In this document: positions 56,333 to 64,000 of the stretch, piece by piece
Numbering within the stretch: the stretch's first letter is position 1
Layout of the letters: each line of letters starts with the position of its first letter
NCBI RefSeq assembly: GCF_000025325.1
Contig: NC_013743.1
Location: 2,728,001-2,792,000 of the forward strand
DNA length: 64,000 nucleotides
Direction: 5' to 3'
From: Haloterrigena turkmenica DSM 5511
GTDB lineage: Archaea > Halobacteriota > Halobacteria > Halobacteriales > Natrialbaceae
Position numbers and translations under genes: made by a program
Notes under the pieces: generated by a model
What the model was told of the DNA's origin: nothing
The model's database searches: none
What the model saw: the letters and a program-made list of their open reading frames with translations, nothing else

Positions 56333-58693
56333 ATGCCGCCAGAGTTGTCGGTAGTGCTGGCTGCTGTCGCCCTCCCCTTCGTCGCCGCTGTGAGCACGCC
56401 CGTCCTGTACCGCCTGCTTGGTGAACGGACCGGCTACGCCGGCGTAGCGGTCGCGCTGGCGAGTTTCCTCCTGCTGGCGAGCCAGCGCGGCACCGAGGGC
56501 CCCGTCGGCCTCGAGTGGATCCCGTCGCTCGATATCGCCCTGCGCTTCTACCTCGACGGCTGGGGACTGCTGTTCGCGATGTTAGCCTGCGGTATCGGGA
56601 CGCTCATCTTCCTCTACTCGCCGGCGTACATGCACGGCGAACCCCACCTCGCTCGCTTCTACACCGCGTTACTGGCGTTCATGGGCTCGATCGTCGGCGT
56701 CGCGCTGGCGGCCGACCTGATCGCGATCTTCCTCTTCTGGGAGCTCACCAGCCTCTGTTCGTTCGTCCTGATCGGCCACTACACGGCCGACGACTCCTCG
56801 CAGTACGCCGCCCGGATGGCGATGTTCATCACCGTCGGCGGCGGCCTCTTCCTGCTCGTCGGCCTGCTCATGCTGTCGATCGTCGCCGGCGACGTCGTCG
56901 GCCCCGACGCCGCCTTCAATCTGGCCGCGATGCTCGAGACCCCCGAGGCGATGGCCGACGGCCTCCGCGAGCGGGGGCTGTTCCTGCCGGTGCTCGGCCT
57001 GCTCGCGATCGGCGCGGGGACCAAGTCGGCCCAGGTTCCGCTGCACTTCTGGCTGCCCAACGCGATGGCGGCGCCGACGCCCGTCTCGGCCTTTCTCCAC
57101 TCCGCGACGATGGTGAAGGTCGGCGTCTACTTCATCGGGCGGATGCGGCCCATCCTCGTCGGCGAGGAGTGGCTGTTCCTGTTCGCGACGCTCGGCCTGA
57201 CGACGATGACCGTCTGTGCGATCATGGCCGTCGCGGCGACGGATATCAAGGAACTGCTGGCCTATTCGACGGCCAGCCACCTCGGGTTGATGGTCGCCGG
57301 CTTCGGCTTCACGTCGATCTACGGCGCCGAGACCGGCGTCTTCCACCTGCTCAACCACGCCCTGTTCAAGGCGGCGCTCTTCCTCGTGGCCGGGATCGTC
57401 GCCCACGAAGCCGGCACCCGCAATATCGACGACCTCAGCGGCCTCCGTCACGACCTCCCGGTCACGGCGCTTATCACGGTGATCGTCGCGCTCAGTATGG
57501 CCGGCATTCCGCCGTTCAACGGCTTCTATTCGAAGGAACTGCTGTTCGAGGCGGCCGTCGAGGCGAGTCACTACCACGACATCGGCGTGCTCGGCTGGCT
57601 CTACCCCGCGGTCGCCGTCTTCGGGAGTATCTTCACCGTCCTCTACTCGCTGCGCTTTCTCTCGCTGTTCTTCGGCGACCGGCCCGACGCCCTCGGGCAC
57701 GTCCACCGCCCGTCGACCACGCTGGTCGTCGCGCCGGGCGTGCTGGCGATTCTGGCGGCCGCCGTCAGCATCCGGCCGCAACTCGCCGTCGACGCGATCG
57801 TCCAGTCGGGCGTCGATGCAACCGCCCTCGAGCACCACGAGATGCACGCCGGGCTTCCGACCAGCTATTCCACCCCGGTCGGAATGAGCGCGATCACCAT
57901 TGTGCTCGGACTGGCCGCCTACCCGTTCTACGGACGGATCCACGACGGGCTCAACGCGGCGCTGGCCGCGGCCCCACCGATCGCCGCGAACTGGTGGTAC
58001 GACGCGATCGTCGGCGGCCTCACCGGCAGCGGCGCCCGGATCGGCGACCGCATCCACAACGGGCTGCTCCGGACGTACGCGACGTGGACGTTGCTGGGCA
58101 CCTGCGGGCTGGCGCTCGCGGGGTTCGTCGCGGCCGGCACCGTCGCCTCGTCGGAGCTCATCGATTTCGACGCCGCGCCCGCGGTCGCGCTCGTCCTGCT
58201 CGTCGCGGTCGTCGCGGGGCTCGCGGTCGCGCTCTCCGACTCCCACATCGCCGGCGTCCTCACGCTGTCTATTCTCGGCTTCATGGTCGCTATCTTCTAC
58301 ATCCTCGCGAGCGCGCCCGACCTCGCGTTGACTCAGCTGGTCGTCGAGACGCTCGTACTACTGATCTTCCTGCTGGTCATCGAGGAGATCCCCGAGTACT
58401 ACGAGGTCAGCCTCGGCAAGTACGCCCGCGACGCCGTCGTCTCGCTGGCCGTCGGCGTGACCGCCTTCATCACGGTTCTCGTCACGACCGACGCCCGCCC
58501 CGAGGGATCGACGGATATCGCCCGCGTCTACGCCGAACAGGCCGTCCCGGAGGGTGGCGGGACGAACATCGTCAACGTGACCCTCGTGGACTTCCGCGGG
58601 TTCGACACGATGGGCGAACTCGTCGTGGTCGCGATGGCCGCGATCTCGATCCTGACGCTGATCGTGATGCGATCGGGAGGTGACGACGAGTGA
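56333..58693 (+). CDS. mnhA: Mrp Na+/H+ antiporter subunit A (fused)
   Basis: This 786-residue membrane subunit resembles NuoL/MrpA. The proton-channel part (residues 1-580) has LLAFMGSIVGVALAADLIA, a Glu in FLFWELTSLCSFVLIGHY, Lys residues in GAGTKSAQVPLHFWLPNAM, and NHALFKAALFLVAGIVAHE. The C-terminal 190 residues are the MbhD/DUF4040-like extension (DLALTQLVVETLVLLIFLLV). The pump exports sodium for protons, important in a salt-in cell. Its TGA overlaps the GTG of mnhB. Confidence 0.92.
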   Translation: MPPELSVVLAAVALPFVAAVSTPVLYRLLGERTGYAGVAVALASFLLLASQRGTEGPVGLEWIPSLDIALRFYLDGWGLLFAMLACGIGTLIFLYSPAYMHGEPHLARFYTALLAFMGSIVGVALAADLIAIFLFWELTSLCSFVLIGHYTADDSSQYAARMAMFITVGGGLFLLVGLLMLSIVAGDVVGPDAAFNLAAMLETPEAMADGLRERGLFLPVLGLLAIGAGTKSAQVPLHFWLPNAMAAPTPVSAFLHSATMVKVGVYFIGRMRPILVGEEWLFLFATLGLTTMTVCAIMAVAATDIKELLAYSTASHLGLMVAGFGFTSIYGAETGVFHLLNHALFKAALFLVAGIVAHEAGTRNIDDLSGLRHDLPVTALITVIVALSMAGIPPFNGFYSKELLFEAAVEASHYHDIGVLGWLYPAVAVFGSIFTVLYSLRFLSLFFGDRPDALGHVHRPSTTLVVAPGVLAILAAAVSIRPQLAVDAIVQSGVDATALEHHEMHAGLPTSYSTPVGMSAITIVLGLAAYPFYGRIHDGLNAALAAAPPIAANWWYDAIVGGLTGSGARIGDRIHNGLLRTYATWTLLGTCGLALAGFVAAGTVASSELIDFDAAPAVALVLLVAVVAGLAVALSDSHIAGVLTLSILGFMVAIFYILASAPDLALTQLVVETLVLLIFLLVIEEIPEYYEVSLGKYARDAVVSLAVGVTAFITVLVTTDARPEGSTDIARVYAEQAVPEGGGTNIVNVTLVDFRGFDTMGELVVVAMAAISILTLIVMRSGGDDE

Positions 58694-59154
58694 CGACCGT
58701 CGTCATGCGCACGACCGCTCGCGTGGTCGTCCCGATCATCCTCGTCGTCTCGATCTCGCTGTTCGTCGAGGGTCACAACCTCCCCGGCGGCGGCTTCATC
58801 GGCGGCGTCCTCACGACGACGGCATTCGCGGTCATCTACCTCGCGTTCGGGCTGGACTTCCTCGAACGCGGGGTGCTCGGTCGCGACGTCGATCCCGGAA
58901 AGGAGCCCTCGAGAGACCGCGTCGTCGTGGCCTACCGACGGCTCTTCGAGTACGGGCTGGCGATCGCCGTCCTAAGCGGGCTGGTCCCGCTGCTGTTCGG
59001 GCTGCCGTTCCTGACCCAGACGTTCGTCATCTTCGAACACGTCCCGATCTACGGCGAGATCGAGATTGCCAGCGCGCTGGCCTTCGACTTCGGGGTCTAC
59101 TGCGTGGTCGTCGGCGGTCTCCTGACGATCCTCTCGGTGGTGGGTGCCGAATGA
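58690..59154 (+). CDS. mnhB: Mrp antiporter subunit B
   Basis: The 154-residue protein starts at GTG 58690, which overlaps the stop of mnhA as GTGA. It has four helices and the MnhB motif GHNLPGGGFIGGVLTTTAFA near residue 29. It continues the Mrp complex encoded by the operon. The downstream ATG of mnhC overlaps its stop. Confidence 0.93.
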   Translation: MTTVVMRTTARVVVPIILVVSISLFVEGHNLPGGGFIGGVLTTTAFAVIYLAFGLDFLERGVLGRDVDPGKEPSRDRVVVAYRRLFEYGLAIAVLSGLVPLLFGLPFLTQTFVIFEHVPIYGEIEIASALAFDFGVYCVVVGGLLTILSVVGAE

Positions 59155-59507
59155 CGGCCGTGATCCTCGCCGCCGTGGTCGGCGCGCTGTTCGCCCTGGG
59201 CACGTTTCTGCTGCTCCGCCGGGATCTGATCCGGGTCGTCTGGGGACTGGCGATCATCAGCCAGGCGGCCAACGTCTACCTGCTGGCGATGGGCGGCCTC
59301 GCGGACGCGAGCGCCGACTCGGTCCCGATCCTCGCGGGCCACGGTGAGCACGTTCCCCAGACGGCCGATCCGCTGGTGCAGGCGCTCGTGCTGACCGCGA
59401 TCGTCATCGGCTTCGGGATGACCGCCTTCGCGCTCGTGCTGTCGTATCGGGTCTACGAGGAACACGACACGCTGGACGTCTCCGAACTGGGTGATCGCGA
59501 CCGATGA
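59151..59507 (+). CDS. mnhC: Mrp antiporter subunit C
   Basis: The 118-residue, three-helix protein is NuoK-like (FALGTFLLLRRDLIRVVWGL, then ADPLVQALVLTAIVIGFGMT). It forms the small K-type subunit of the Mrp channel. The start ATG is joined to the mnhB stop as ATGA, and the stop is joined to the mnhD start in the same way. Confidence 0.93.
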   Translation: MTAVILAAVVGALFALGTFLLLRRDLIRVVWGLAIISQAANVYLLAMGGLADASADSVPILAGHGEHVPQTADPLVQALVLTAIVIGFGMTAFALVLSYRVYEEHDTLDVSELGDRDR

Positions 59508-61228
59508 TGACGCAGCTACTGACGACGATGACACGACTCGAGTCGACGCTGATGACGGCGGGAATCGAGCCGACGGCGCCGCTCGCTGCGGTTCCAGGTG
59601 GCTCCGAATCGGGACTGGTGATCGCGCCGATGCTCGTCGTGCTCGTCGCGGCCGTCGGGAGCCTCCTGCTCGGCCGGTGGCCGCGGCTCCGAATCGGCGT
59701 GAGCCTCGCGGGCGGCGCGGCCTATGCGGCCGTCGTCGCGGCGATCGACTGGTACGTCGTCCTCGCGCCCGACGCGCCGGGGGTCGCGACCTACCAGGTC
59801 GGCGACTGGCCGGCGCCGTTCGGAATCACGCTCGTCGTCGACGGCCTCTCCGCGTTCATGCTGACGATGGTCGCGATCCTCGGGATCGCGTCGCTGGTCT
59901 TCTCGACGCGCGTGCTGCCCGAGATCGACCGGCGCAGCTACTACTTCCCGCTGTTTCACTTCCTGGCGCTGGGCGTCACCGGCGCCTTCCTCACCGGCGA
60001 TCTGTTCAACCTGTTCGTCTGGTTCGAGGTGATGCTGATGGCCAGCTATATCTTCGTCGCCTACTACGGCGGCCCCCAGCACACCCGCGCGGCCTTCTGG
60101 TACGTCGCGTTGAACCTGCTGGCCAGCGCCGTCTTCCTGCTGGGCGTCGGCGGCATCTACGCGACGACGGGGACGCTCAACATGGCCGACCTCGCGCAGC
60201 GACTCGCCGACCCCGGTGCCTACGGGCTCGATCCGACACCGGTCGTCGGCCTCTTCGCCCTGCTGTTGTCGGTGTTCGCGATCAAGTCCGGCCTCGTCCC
60301 CTTCCAGTTCTGGATTCCGACGGCCTACCGGGCCGCACCGCCCCAGATCTCGGCCCTGCTGGCCGGCGCGACCAAGAAGGTCGGTATCTACGCGATCATC
60401 CGCCTCTCGTTTACCGTCCTCGCGGATGCGGACGTCCCGGTCGAACTCGCCGTTCCTGGCGTCGGAACCGTCATCGCGGGTGACTCCCCGCTCGCGTTCG
60501 TCGGCGCGGCGCTGTTCGTCATGGCCGCCGCGAGCATTCTCGTCGGCGGGATCGGCGCCGTCGGCCGGGACTCCATCGAGGGCGTCCTCGCCTACTCGAG
60601 CATCGGGCAGGTCGGCTTCATCGCCGTTCCGGTCGCTATCGCGGCGACGACCGGGAGCGCCGAGTTGCGCCACTTCGCCGTCGTCGCCGCGCTGGTGTAC
60701 GCGCTCAACCACACGCTGGCGAAGGGGCTGCTATTTTTAGCGGTCGGGGCGATCCGGTCGGCGACCGGGACGAGCCGACTCTCCGACCTCGGCGGACTGG
60801 CGGGCCGATCGCCGCCGCTGGCGATCGGCTTCTTCGTCGGTTCGCTCGCCCTCGTCGGCATCCCGCCGCTGTCGGGCTTCTTCGGCAAGTTCCTCGTCTT
60901 CGACGCGGCGGCTCGAGCCGAGTCGGCGCCGCTGCTCGTCCTCTTGCTGGTCGGCTCCCTGCTGACCATCGCCTACACGACGCGGACGTGGAACCGGAGC
61001 TTCTGGGGAGCCCGAACCGACGCCGTCGAAGAGGCATCGGTCGACGTCGTGCAGGTGGGCGTCGTCCTCGTTCTCGCGACGGCCATTGTCGCGGTCGGCA
61101 TCGGCTTCGAACCGGTCTACGAGTTCGCCGACGCCGCCGCGTCGGCCGCGCTGGACGGCGAGGCGTACGTCGACGCCGTCGATCCGCTCGAACCCGACGA
61201 ACTCGAGACCGAGGGAGGTGAGCACTGA
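59504..61228 (+). CDS. mnhD: Mrp antiporter subunit D
   Basis: The 574-residue NuoN/NuoM-like antiporter subunit carries conserved charges: Glu in LFNLFVWFEVMLMASYIFVA, Lys in FAIKSGLVPFQFWIPTAYR, and Lys in NHTLAKGLLFLAVGAIR. It is the second channel-forming subunit of the complex. About 14 helices are visible. The last 40 residues are acidic and extracellular or cytoplasmic. ATGA and TGATG overlaps join it to C and E. Confidence 0.94.
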   Translation: MMTQLLTTMTRLESTLMTAGIEPTAPLAAVPGGSESGLVIAPMLVVLVAAVGSLLLGRWPRLRIGVSLAGGAAYAAVVAAIDWYVVLAPDAPGVATYQVGDWPAPFGITLVVDGLSAFMLTMVAILGIASLVFSTRVLPEIDRRSYYFPLFHFLALGVTGAFLTGDLFNLFVWFEVMLMASYIFVAYYGGPQHTRAAFWYVALNLLASAVFLLGVGGIYATTGTLNMADLAQRLADPGAYGLDPTPVVGLFALLLSVFAIKSGLVPFQFWIPTAYRAAPPQISALLAGATKKVGIYAIIRLSFTVLADADVPVELAVPGVGTVIAGDSPLAFVGAALFVMAAASILVGGIGAVGRDSIEGVLAYSSIGQVGFIAVPVAIAATTGSAELRHFAVVAALVYALNHTLAKGLLFLAVGAIRSATGTSRLSDLGGLAGRSPPLAIGFFVGSLALVGIPPLSGFFGKFLVFDAAARAESAPLLVLLLVGSLLTIAYTTRTWNRSFWGARTDAVEEASVDVVQVGVVLVLATAIVAVGIGFEPVYEFADAAASAALDGEAYVDAVDPLEPDELETEGGEH

Positions 61229-61833
61229 TGCGGGTCAAGACCTGGCCGCTGGCCGGCGCCGTCTTCGCCGTCCTCTGGATTTTCGTCCGCGGGCCGTCGC
61301 TGGCGCCGTCGGCGGTCCTCGGCCAGTTCCTCTTCGGACTGGTCGTCGGCCTCCCGACGGCGTTCGTCTTCCGGCGGCTGTACATCGAGCGGGTCGACGT
61401 CGCCCGGGGTACGCGTGCGCTCCCCGCCGCCGGGCTCTACCTCGCGACCTTCTCGTGGGAGATCGTCCGCGCGAACATCGACGTCGCCTACCGGGTGCTC
61501 TCGCCGGGAATGCCGATCGAGCCCGAGGTAATTCTCGTGCCGCTGCGGGTCGAGACGGATCTGGCAGTCACGACCATCGCCAACAGCATCACGATCACGC
61601 CCGGGACGGTCACGCTGGACCACGACGAGGAGACCAACTCGCTGTACGTCCATGCCGTCGACGGCCGCGACCCCGAGGCGATCGTCGCGCCGATTCGGAC
61701 GTGGGAGAACTACGCCCTCAAGATGTTCGACGAGGAGGCCTCACCCGACGATCCGGCGCCCGATATCGTCGTCTCCGGCGGGGAAAGAGACAGGGGTCCC
61801 GCCCGCGAACGCCGAGGTGAGAACGATGAGTGA
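61228..61833 (+). CDS. mnhE: Mrp antiporter subunit E
   Basis: The 201-residue MnhE subunit starts MRVKTWPLAGAVFAVLWIFV. It has two helices and the family motif LVPLRVETDLAVTTIANSIT, TITPGTVTLDHDEETNSLYV after it. The C-terminal 40 residues are a charged tail (GERDRGPARERRGENDE). It overlaps mnhD by the TGATG junction and mnhF by 8 bases. Confidence 0.92.
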   Translation: MRVKTWPLAGAVFAVLWIFVRGPSLAPSAVLGQFLFGLVVGLPTAFVFRRLYIERVDVARGTRALPAAGLYLATFSWEIVRANIDVAYRVLSPGMPIEPEVILVPLRVETDLAVTTIANSITITPGTVTLDHDEETNSLYVHAVDGRDPEAIVAPIRTWENYALKMFDEEASPDDPAPDIVVSGGERDRGPARERRGENDE

Positions 61834-62125
61834 AGCCGCGGATCCGGCGCTGCTCGACGCCGTCGTTGGCGGGGCGCTGATCCTCGTCAGCGGCCTCTGT
61901 GTGCTCTGTAGCTACCGCGTTATCTCCGGGCCGACGAACCCCGACCGGGTCGTCGCACTGGACGCCATCGCGACGAACGTCGTCGCCATCGCCGTCCTCT
62001 TCGCCATCCAGACCGACCGCGGGCTCTTCGTCACGGTGAGCCTGGTGCTCGCGATCATCGGCTTCATCGCGACGGTCGCCGCCGCCAAGTTCATCACCGA
62101 CGGGGAGGTGATCGACGAACCGTGA
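61826..62125 (+). CDS. mnhF: Mrp antiporter subunit F
   Basis: The 99-residue, three-helix MnhF subunit has the motif RVISGPTNPDRVVALDAIAT near residue 30. ATG 61826 overlaps the end of mnhE by 8 bases; the longer frame upstream to 61652 lies inside mnhE and is not used. Its end overlaps the GTG of mnhG. Confidence 0.9.
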   Translation: MSEAADPALLDAVVGGALILVSGLCVLCSYRVISGPTNPDRVVALDAIATNVVAIAVLFAIQTDRGLFVTVSLVLAIIGFIATVAAAKFITDGEVIDEP

Positions 62126-62487
62126 TCCGAACCGGACTAGTGATCGCGCTGATCGTCGTCGGCGTCTTCTTCCTGACCGTCGGCACCATCGGCATGCTCC
62201 GCCTGCCGAACGTCTACAACCGAATGCACGCGACGAGCAAGCCCACGACGCTGGGGACGGCGGCGATCTTCCTCGCCGGCTTCGTCCACTTCGGCCCCGG
62301 ACACGAGGGACTGACCGCCCTCATCGGGATCGTCTTCCTCTTCCTGACGGTCCCGACCGGCGCCCACATGATCGCCCGCGCCGCCGAGCAGATCGGCATC
62401 CCCTTCGAGGGCAGTGTCACCTGGCCCGATCCCGGCGCTGTCGACCGATCCGATCGATCCCAGCGCACTGAGGAAGTCGACGATTAA
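62122..62487 (+). CDS. mnhG: Mrp antiporter subunit G
   Basis: The 121-residue, three-helix MnhG subunit has the family motif GTIGMLRLPNVYNRMHATSK near residue 22 and a Gly-rich LTALIGIVFLFLTVPTGAHM in the third helix. The start is GTG at 62122, four bases into the overlap with mnhF. It is the last gene of the Mrp operon; a T-rich stretch follows the stop. Confidence 0.92.
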   Translation: MIRTGLVIALIVVGVFFLTVGTIGMLRLPNVYNRMHATSKPTTLGTAAIFLAGFVHFGPGHEGLTALIGIVFLFLTVPTGAHMIARAAEQIGIPFEGSVTWPDPGAVDRSDRSQRTEEVDD

Positions 62488-62720
62488 CAGTCGTTTATCA
62501 CACGGTTTTGTATCCGGAACTCGGTGTGAGAACGAACCGTCCGATCCGATAACCACGGATACGTATTGTCCGCCAACGAATCTGCTAGCTTCGATAGCTG
62601 ATCTTCGCGGCGTACTGAATACAGGGCGCGTTTCGGTCACGACACTCGCCCTGGGACGCTGACGAAGACACATCGTGCCCTAATGATGATATCGTCGCCA
62701 CTGCACCGAGTAGCCGTTGA

Positions 62721-63386
62721 TCAATCTGGCTTTTCACTGTCATCCATCAGGGAAGAAATGATGAGTCGTTTGGTCCCACGCCGAAGGAGACCACTGGCTG
62801 CAGGTTGAGAGATATCCAGATTAGCGGCGACTTCGCTGAGAGTTGCGTTCCGTGGGTCTTCGAAATACCCTATCTCGAGTGCGACGAGGAGTGCCTCTCG
62901 TTGGCTATCGGTCAATCCTGCGTCCGTATTCCCTAAACTAGCGTATTCGTTCACGCGCAGTAAATCGATATCAATGTCGTTCTGTTCTGCATAGTCCCAT
63001 AGAGGGGCCAGATTCGTCCGGTCGGGCATCCATACTGTTAGAATCCAACCGTTTCTGTCGTTCTTCATATCGAGTATGATACCATTCGCGGTCGAAATAA
63101 TTGGTGAGATGATCTTCGCTTCGTCTGTATACTCGAAACTATAGATCGCCTTCTCGTCTCTGGTTTCAATAACTCGTTCAAACTCGCCAATGGTGTGATC
63201 GTTCCGCAATCCGTCTTCGAACTGGCGGAAATCAGATGACTGTATGCGATAGAAGAATTTCCCCGATGTAGGGTCAGTTCCTGCCTCTAACACCGACTCG
63301 ACTTTCGAACTCTGGTCGTGAGTGACTGTCTTTGTGAGCACTATGTCAGGGTGCTCGACTCGGACGACTGCTTTGATATCGGTCAC
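62721..63386 (-). CDS. HTH_10 regulator, low-GC
   Basis: The 221-residue protein has a beta-rich N-terminal sensor part and a C-terminal HTH_10 domain (LTDSQREALLVALEIGYFED, then EVAANLDISQPAASGLLRRG). It lacks PAS or GAF domains. Start is GTG at 63386. Codon use is AT-rich against the rest of the window, suggesting acquisition or weak adaptation. It faces the Mrp operon but has no obvious target. Confidence 0.82.
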   Translation of the reverse strand: MTDIKAVVRVEHPDIVLTKTVTHDQSSKVESVLEAGTDPTSGKFFYRIQSSDFRQFEDGLRNDHTIGEFERVIETRDEKAIYSFEYTDEAKIISPIISTANGIILDMKNDRNGWILTVWMPDRTNLAPLWDYAEQNDIDIDLLRVNEYASLGNTDAGLTDSQREALLVALEIGYFEDPRNATLSEVAANLDISQPAASGLLRRGTKRLIISSLMDDSEKPD

Positions 63387-63844
63387 TGTTCTACAGGGTA
63401 GGTATCTGTAATATATGAATATGTATATCTGGTGAAGCCCTTAGCAACTATCAGAACCGGTTTGCTGCATACAGAGGATATAAAAAGCATTGGCGGTGCG
63501 TTCCGAATCGGAGTCAGCGAAACGCTATAGACAGAGTCTGCGTTCAGCAGTCGGGCGCTGTTCTATGGGTCAGTGAAACGGAGGCTGCTGGGGGACGAGA
63601 TAAGAGAGCGGTCCGGCGGAGTTGGTGGTACACTACTCGGAACGAGGATGACCGCGCATCGAAAATCTCTCGTGGAGTTCTCTGGGCGATAATCATCCTT
63701 TTTGCTTGCCCTCGTCGTCCTCACTGCATCCATCGAACGACCCGCGAAAGCGGTCGGGGATGCGTGGAATCTCCTAGACCCGATATAAATGGATTATTCG
63801 ATTAAGAGAGAGACCAATGCGGGAACGGTCGGTATGCAGTATGT
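63387..63844. other. Non-coding, AT-richer end of the window
   Basis: About 450 bases without a coding-like frame. It contains the promoter region of the low-GC regulator and several TATA-like stretches (for example ATATAAATGG at 63783). I see no repeat, tRNA or insertion-sequence end here. Confidence 0.5.
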
Positions 63845-63991
63845 ATGGCACAGAGATATCATGCCGATGACCGAGGCAGCGACACTGAACCGAAATTCCA
63901 CCTCCTCGCCGGGGTCACCCCACCGTTCGATACCAGTCGCTTCGAGCGTCTCTGGGCGTCGCTATTCAACCATTACGTTGAATCACGATAA
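63845..63991 (+). CDS. Possible microprotein near the window end
   Basis: A 48-codon frame starts MAQRYHADDRGSDTEPKFHL and ends with TAA at 63989-63991. Its composition is more haloarchaeal than chance frames nearby, and it lies in a gene-free AT-rich area. There is no recognised motif and no clear ribosome-binding site. It may be a real microprotein, a fragment of a larger broken gene, or chance. Confidence 0.3.
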   Translation: MAQRYHADDRGSDTEPKFHLLAGVTPPFDTSRFERLWASLFNHYVESR

Positions 63992-64000
63992 TGAGTTTCC

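Noticed and set aside
56515..58683. 722-residue plus-strand frame in mnhA in another phase
   Set aside because: Extremely Arg-rich shadow of mnhA; no membrane helices.

Overview
This is a 64 kb stretch of chromosome from a halophilic archaeon (class Halobacteria). It is GC-rich, its proteins are strongly acidic, and many start codons lie about 25-35 bases behind a TATA-like box, which suggests leaderless transcripts. It carries archaeal or haloarchaeal marker genes: C50 carotenoid (bacterioruberin) synthesis, Bat-type HTH_10 regulators, GGGP synthase for ether lipids, the archaeal CoA enzymes pantoate kinase and 4-phosphopantoate--beta-alanine ligase, an archaeal-type ornithine cyclodeaminase, archaeal Elp3, and Tat-exported secreted proteins. 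A Natrialba/Natrinema/Haloterrigena-type genus is plausible, but the sequence alone cannot fix it. I see no tRNA, rRNA, CRISPR array or intact insertion sequence.

0-18 kb is mostly housekeeping: a DUF420 membrane protein cut by the window edge, purF, an SLC13-like permease, a MutS-family ATPase, HAD and SRPBCC proteins, katG with a decapitated DPSL ferritin behind it, an amidohydrolase, a universal stress protein, birA, a Bat-type regulator, tyrS, and the CoA ligase.

18-27 kb is accessory. It holds a methyltransferase, a small membrane protein built from a 57-bp tandem repeat, a frameshifted HTH_10 regulator, a 969-residue membrane protein with about 13 tandem DUF1508-like repeats, pantoate kinase, a Tat-secreted lipase-like hydrolase, and a duplicated hairpin element that overlaps the 3' end of aspS.

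27-38 kb holds a sirtuin, GGGP synthase, several haloarchaea-specific unknowns, a BCAA aminotransferase, a two-wing HTH regulator, msrB, tiny zinc proteins, an ornithine cyclodeaminase-like protein, and a PQQ-propeller lipoprotein whose 3' part is AT-rich.

38-44 kb is a tightly overlapping four-gene minus-strand operon of single-TM, pilin-like surface proteins, including one of 1174 residues. No assembly ATPase is present in the window. This is the best candidate for a poorly described system here.

44-51 kb is the carotenoid region: a PAS/GAF/HTH_10 regulator, crtB, and on the other strand crtD-lyeJ-cruF. Together they make phytoene and carry lycopene onward to bacterioruberin; the lycopene-forming desaturase is not in the window.

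51-64 kb holds a formate/nitrite transporter fused to two universal-stress domains, Elp3, a TenA thiaminase, a complete overlapping Mrp (Mnh) Na+/H+ antiporter operon A-G, and a lower-GC HTH_10 regulator before a largely non-coding end.
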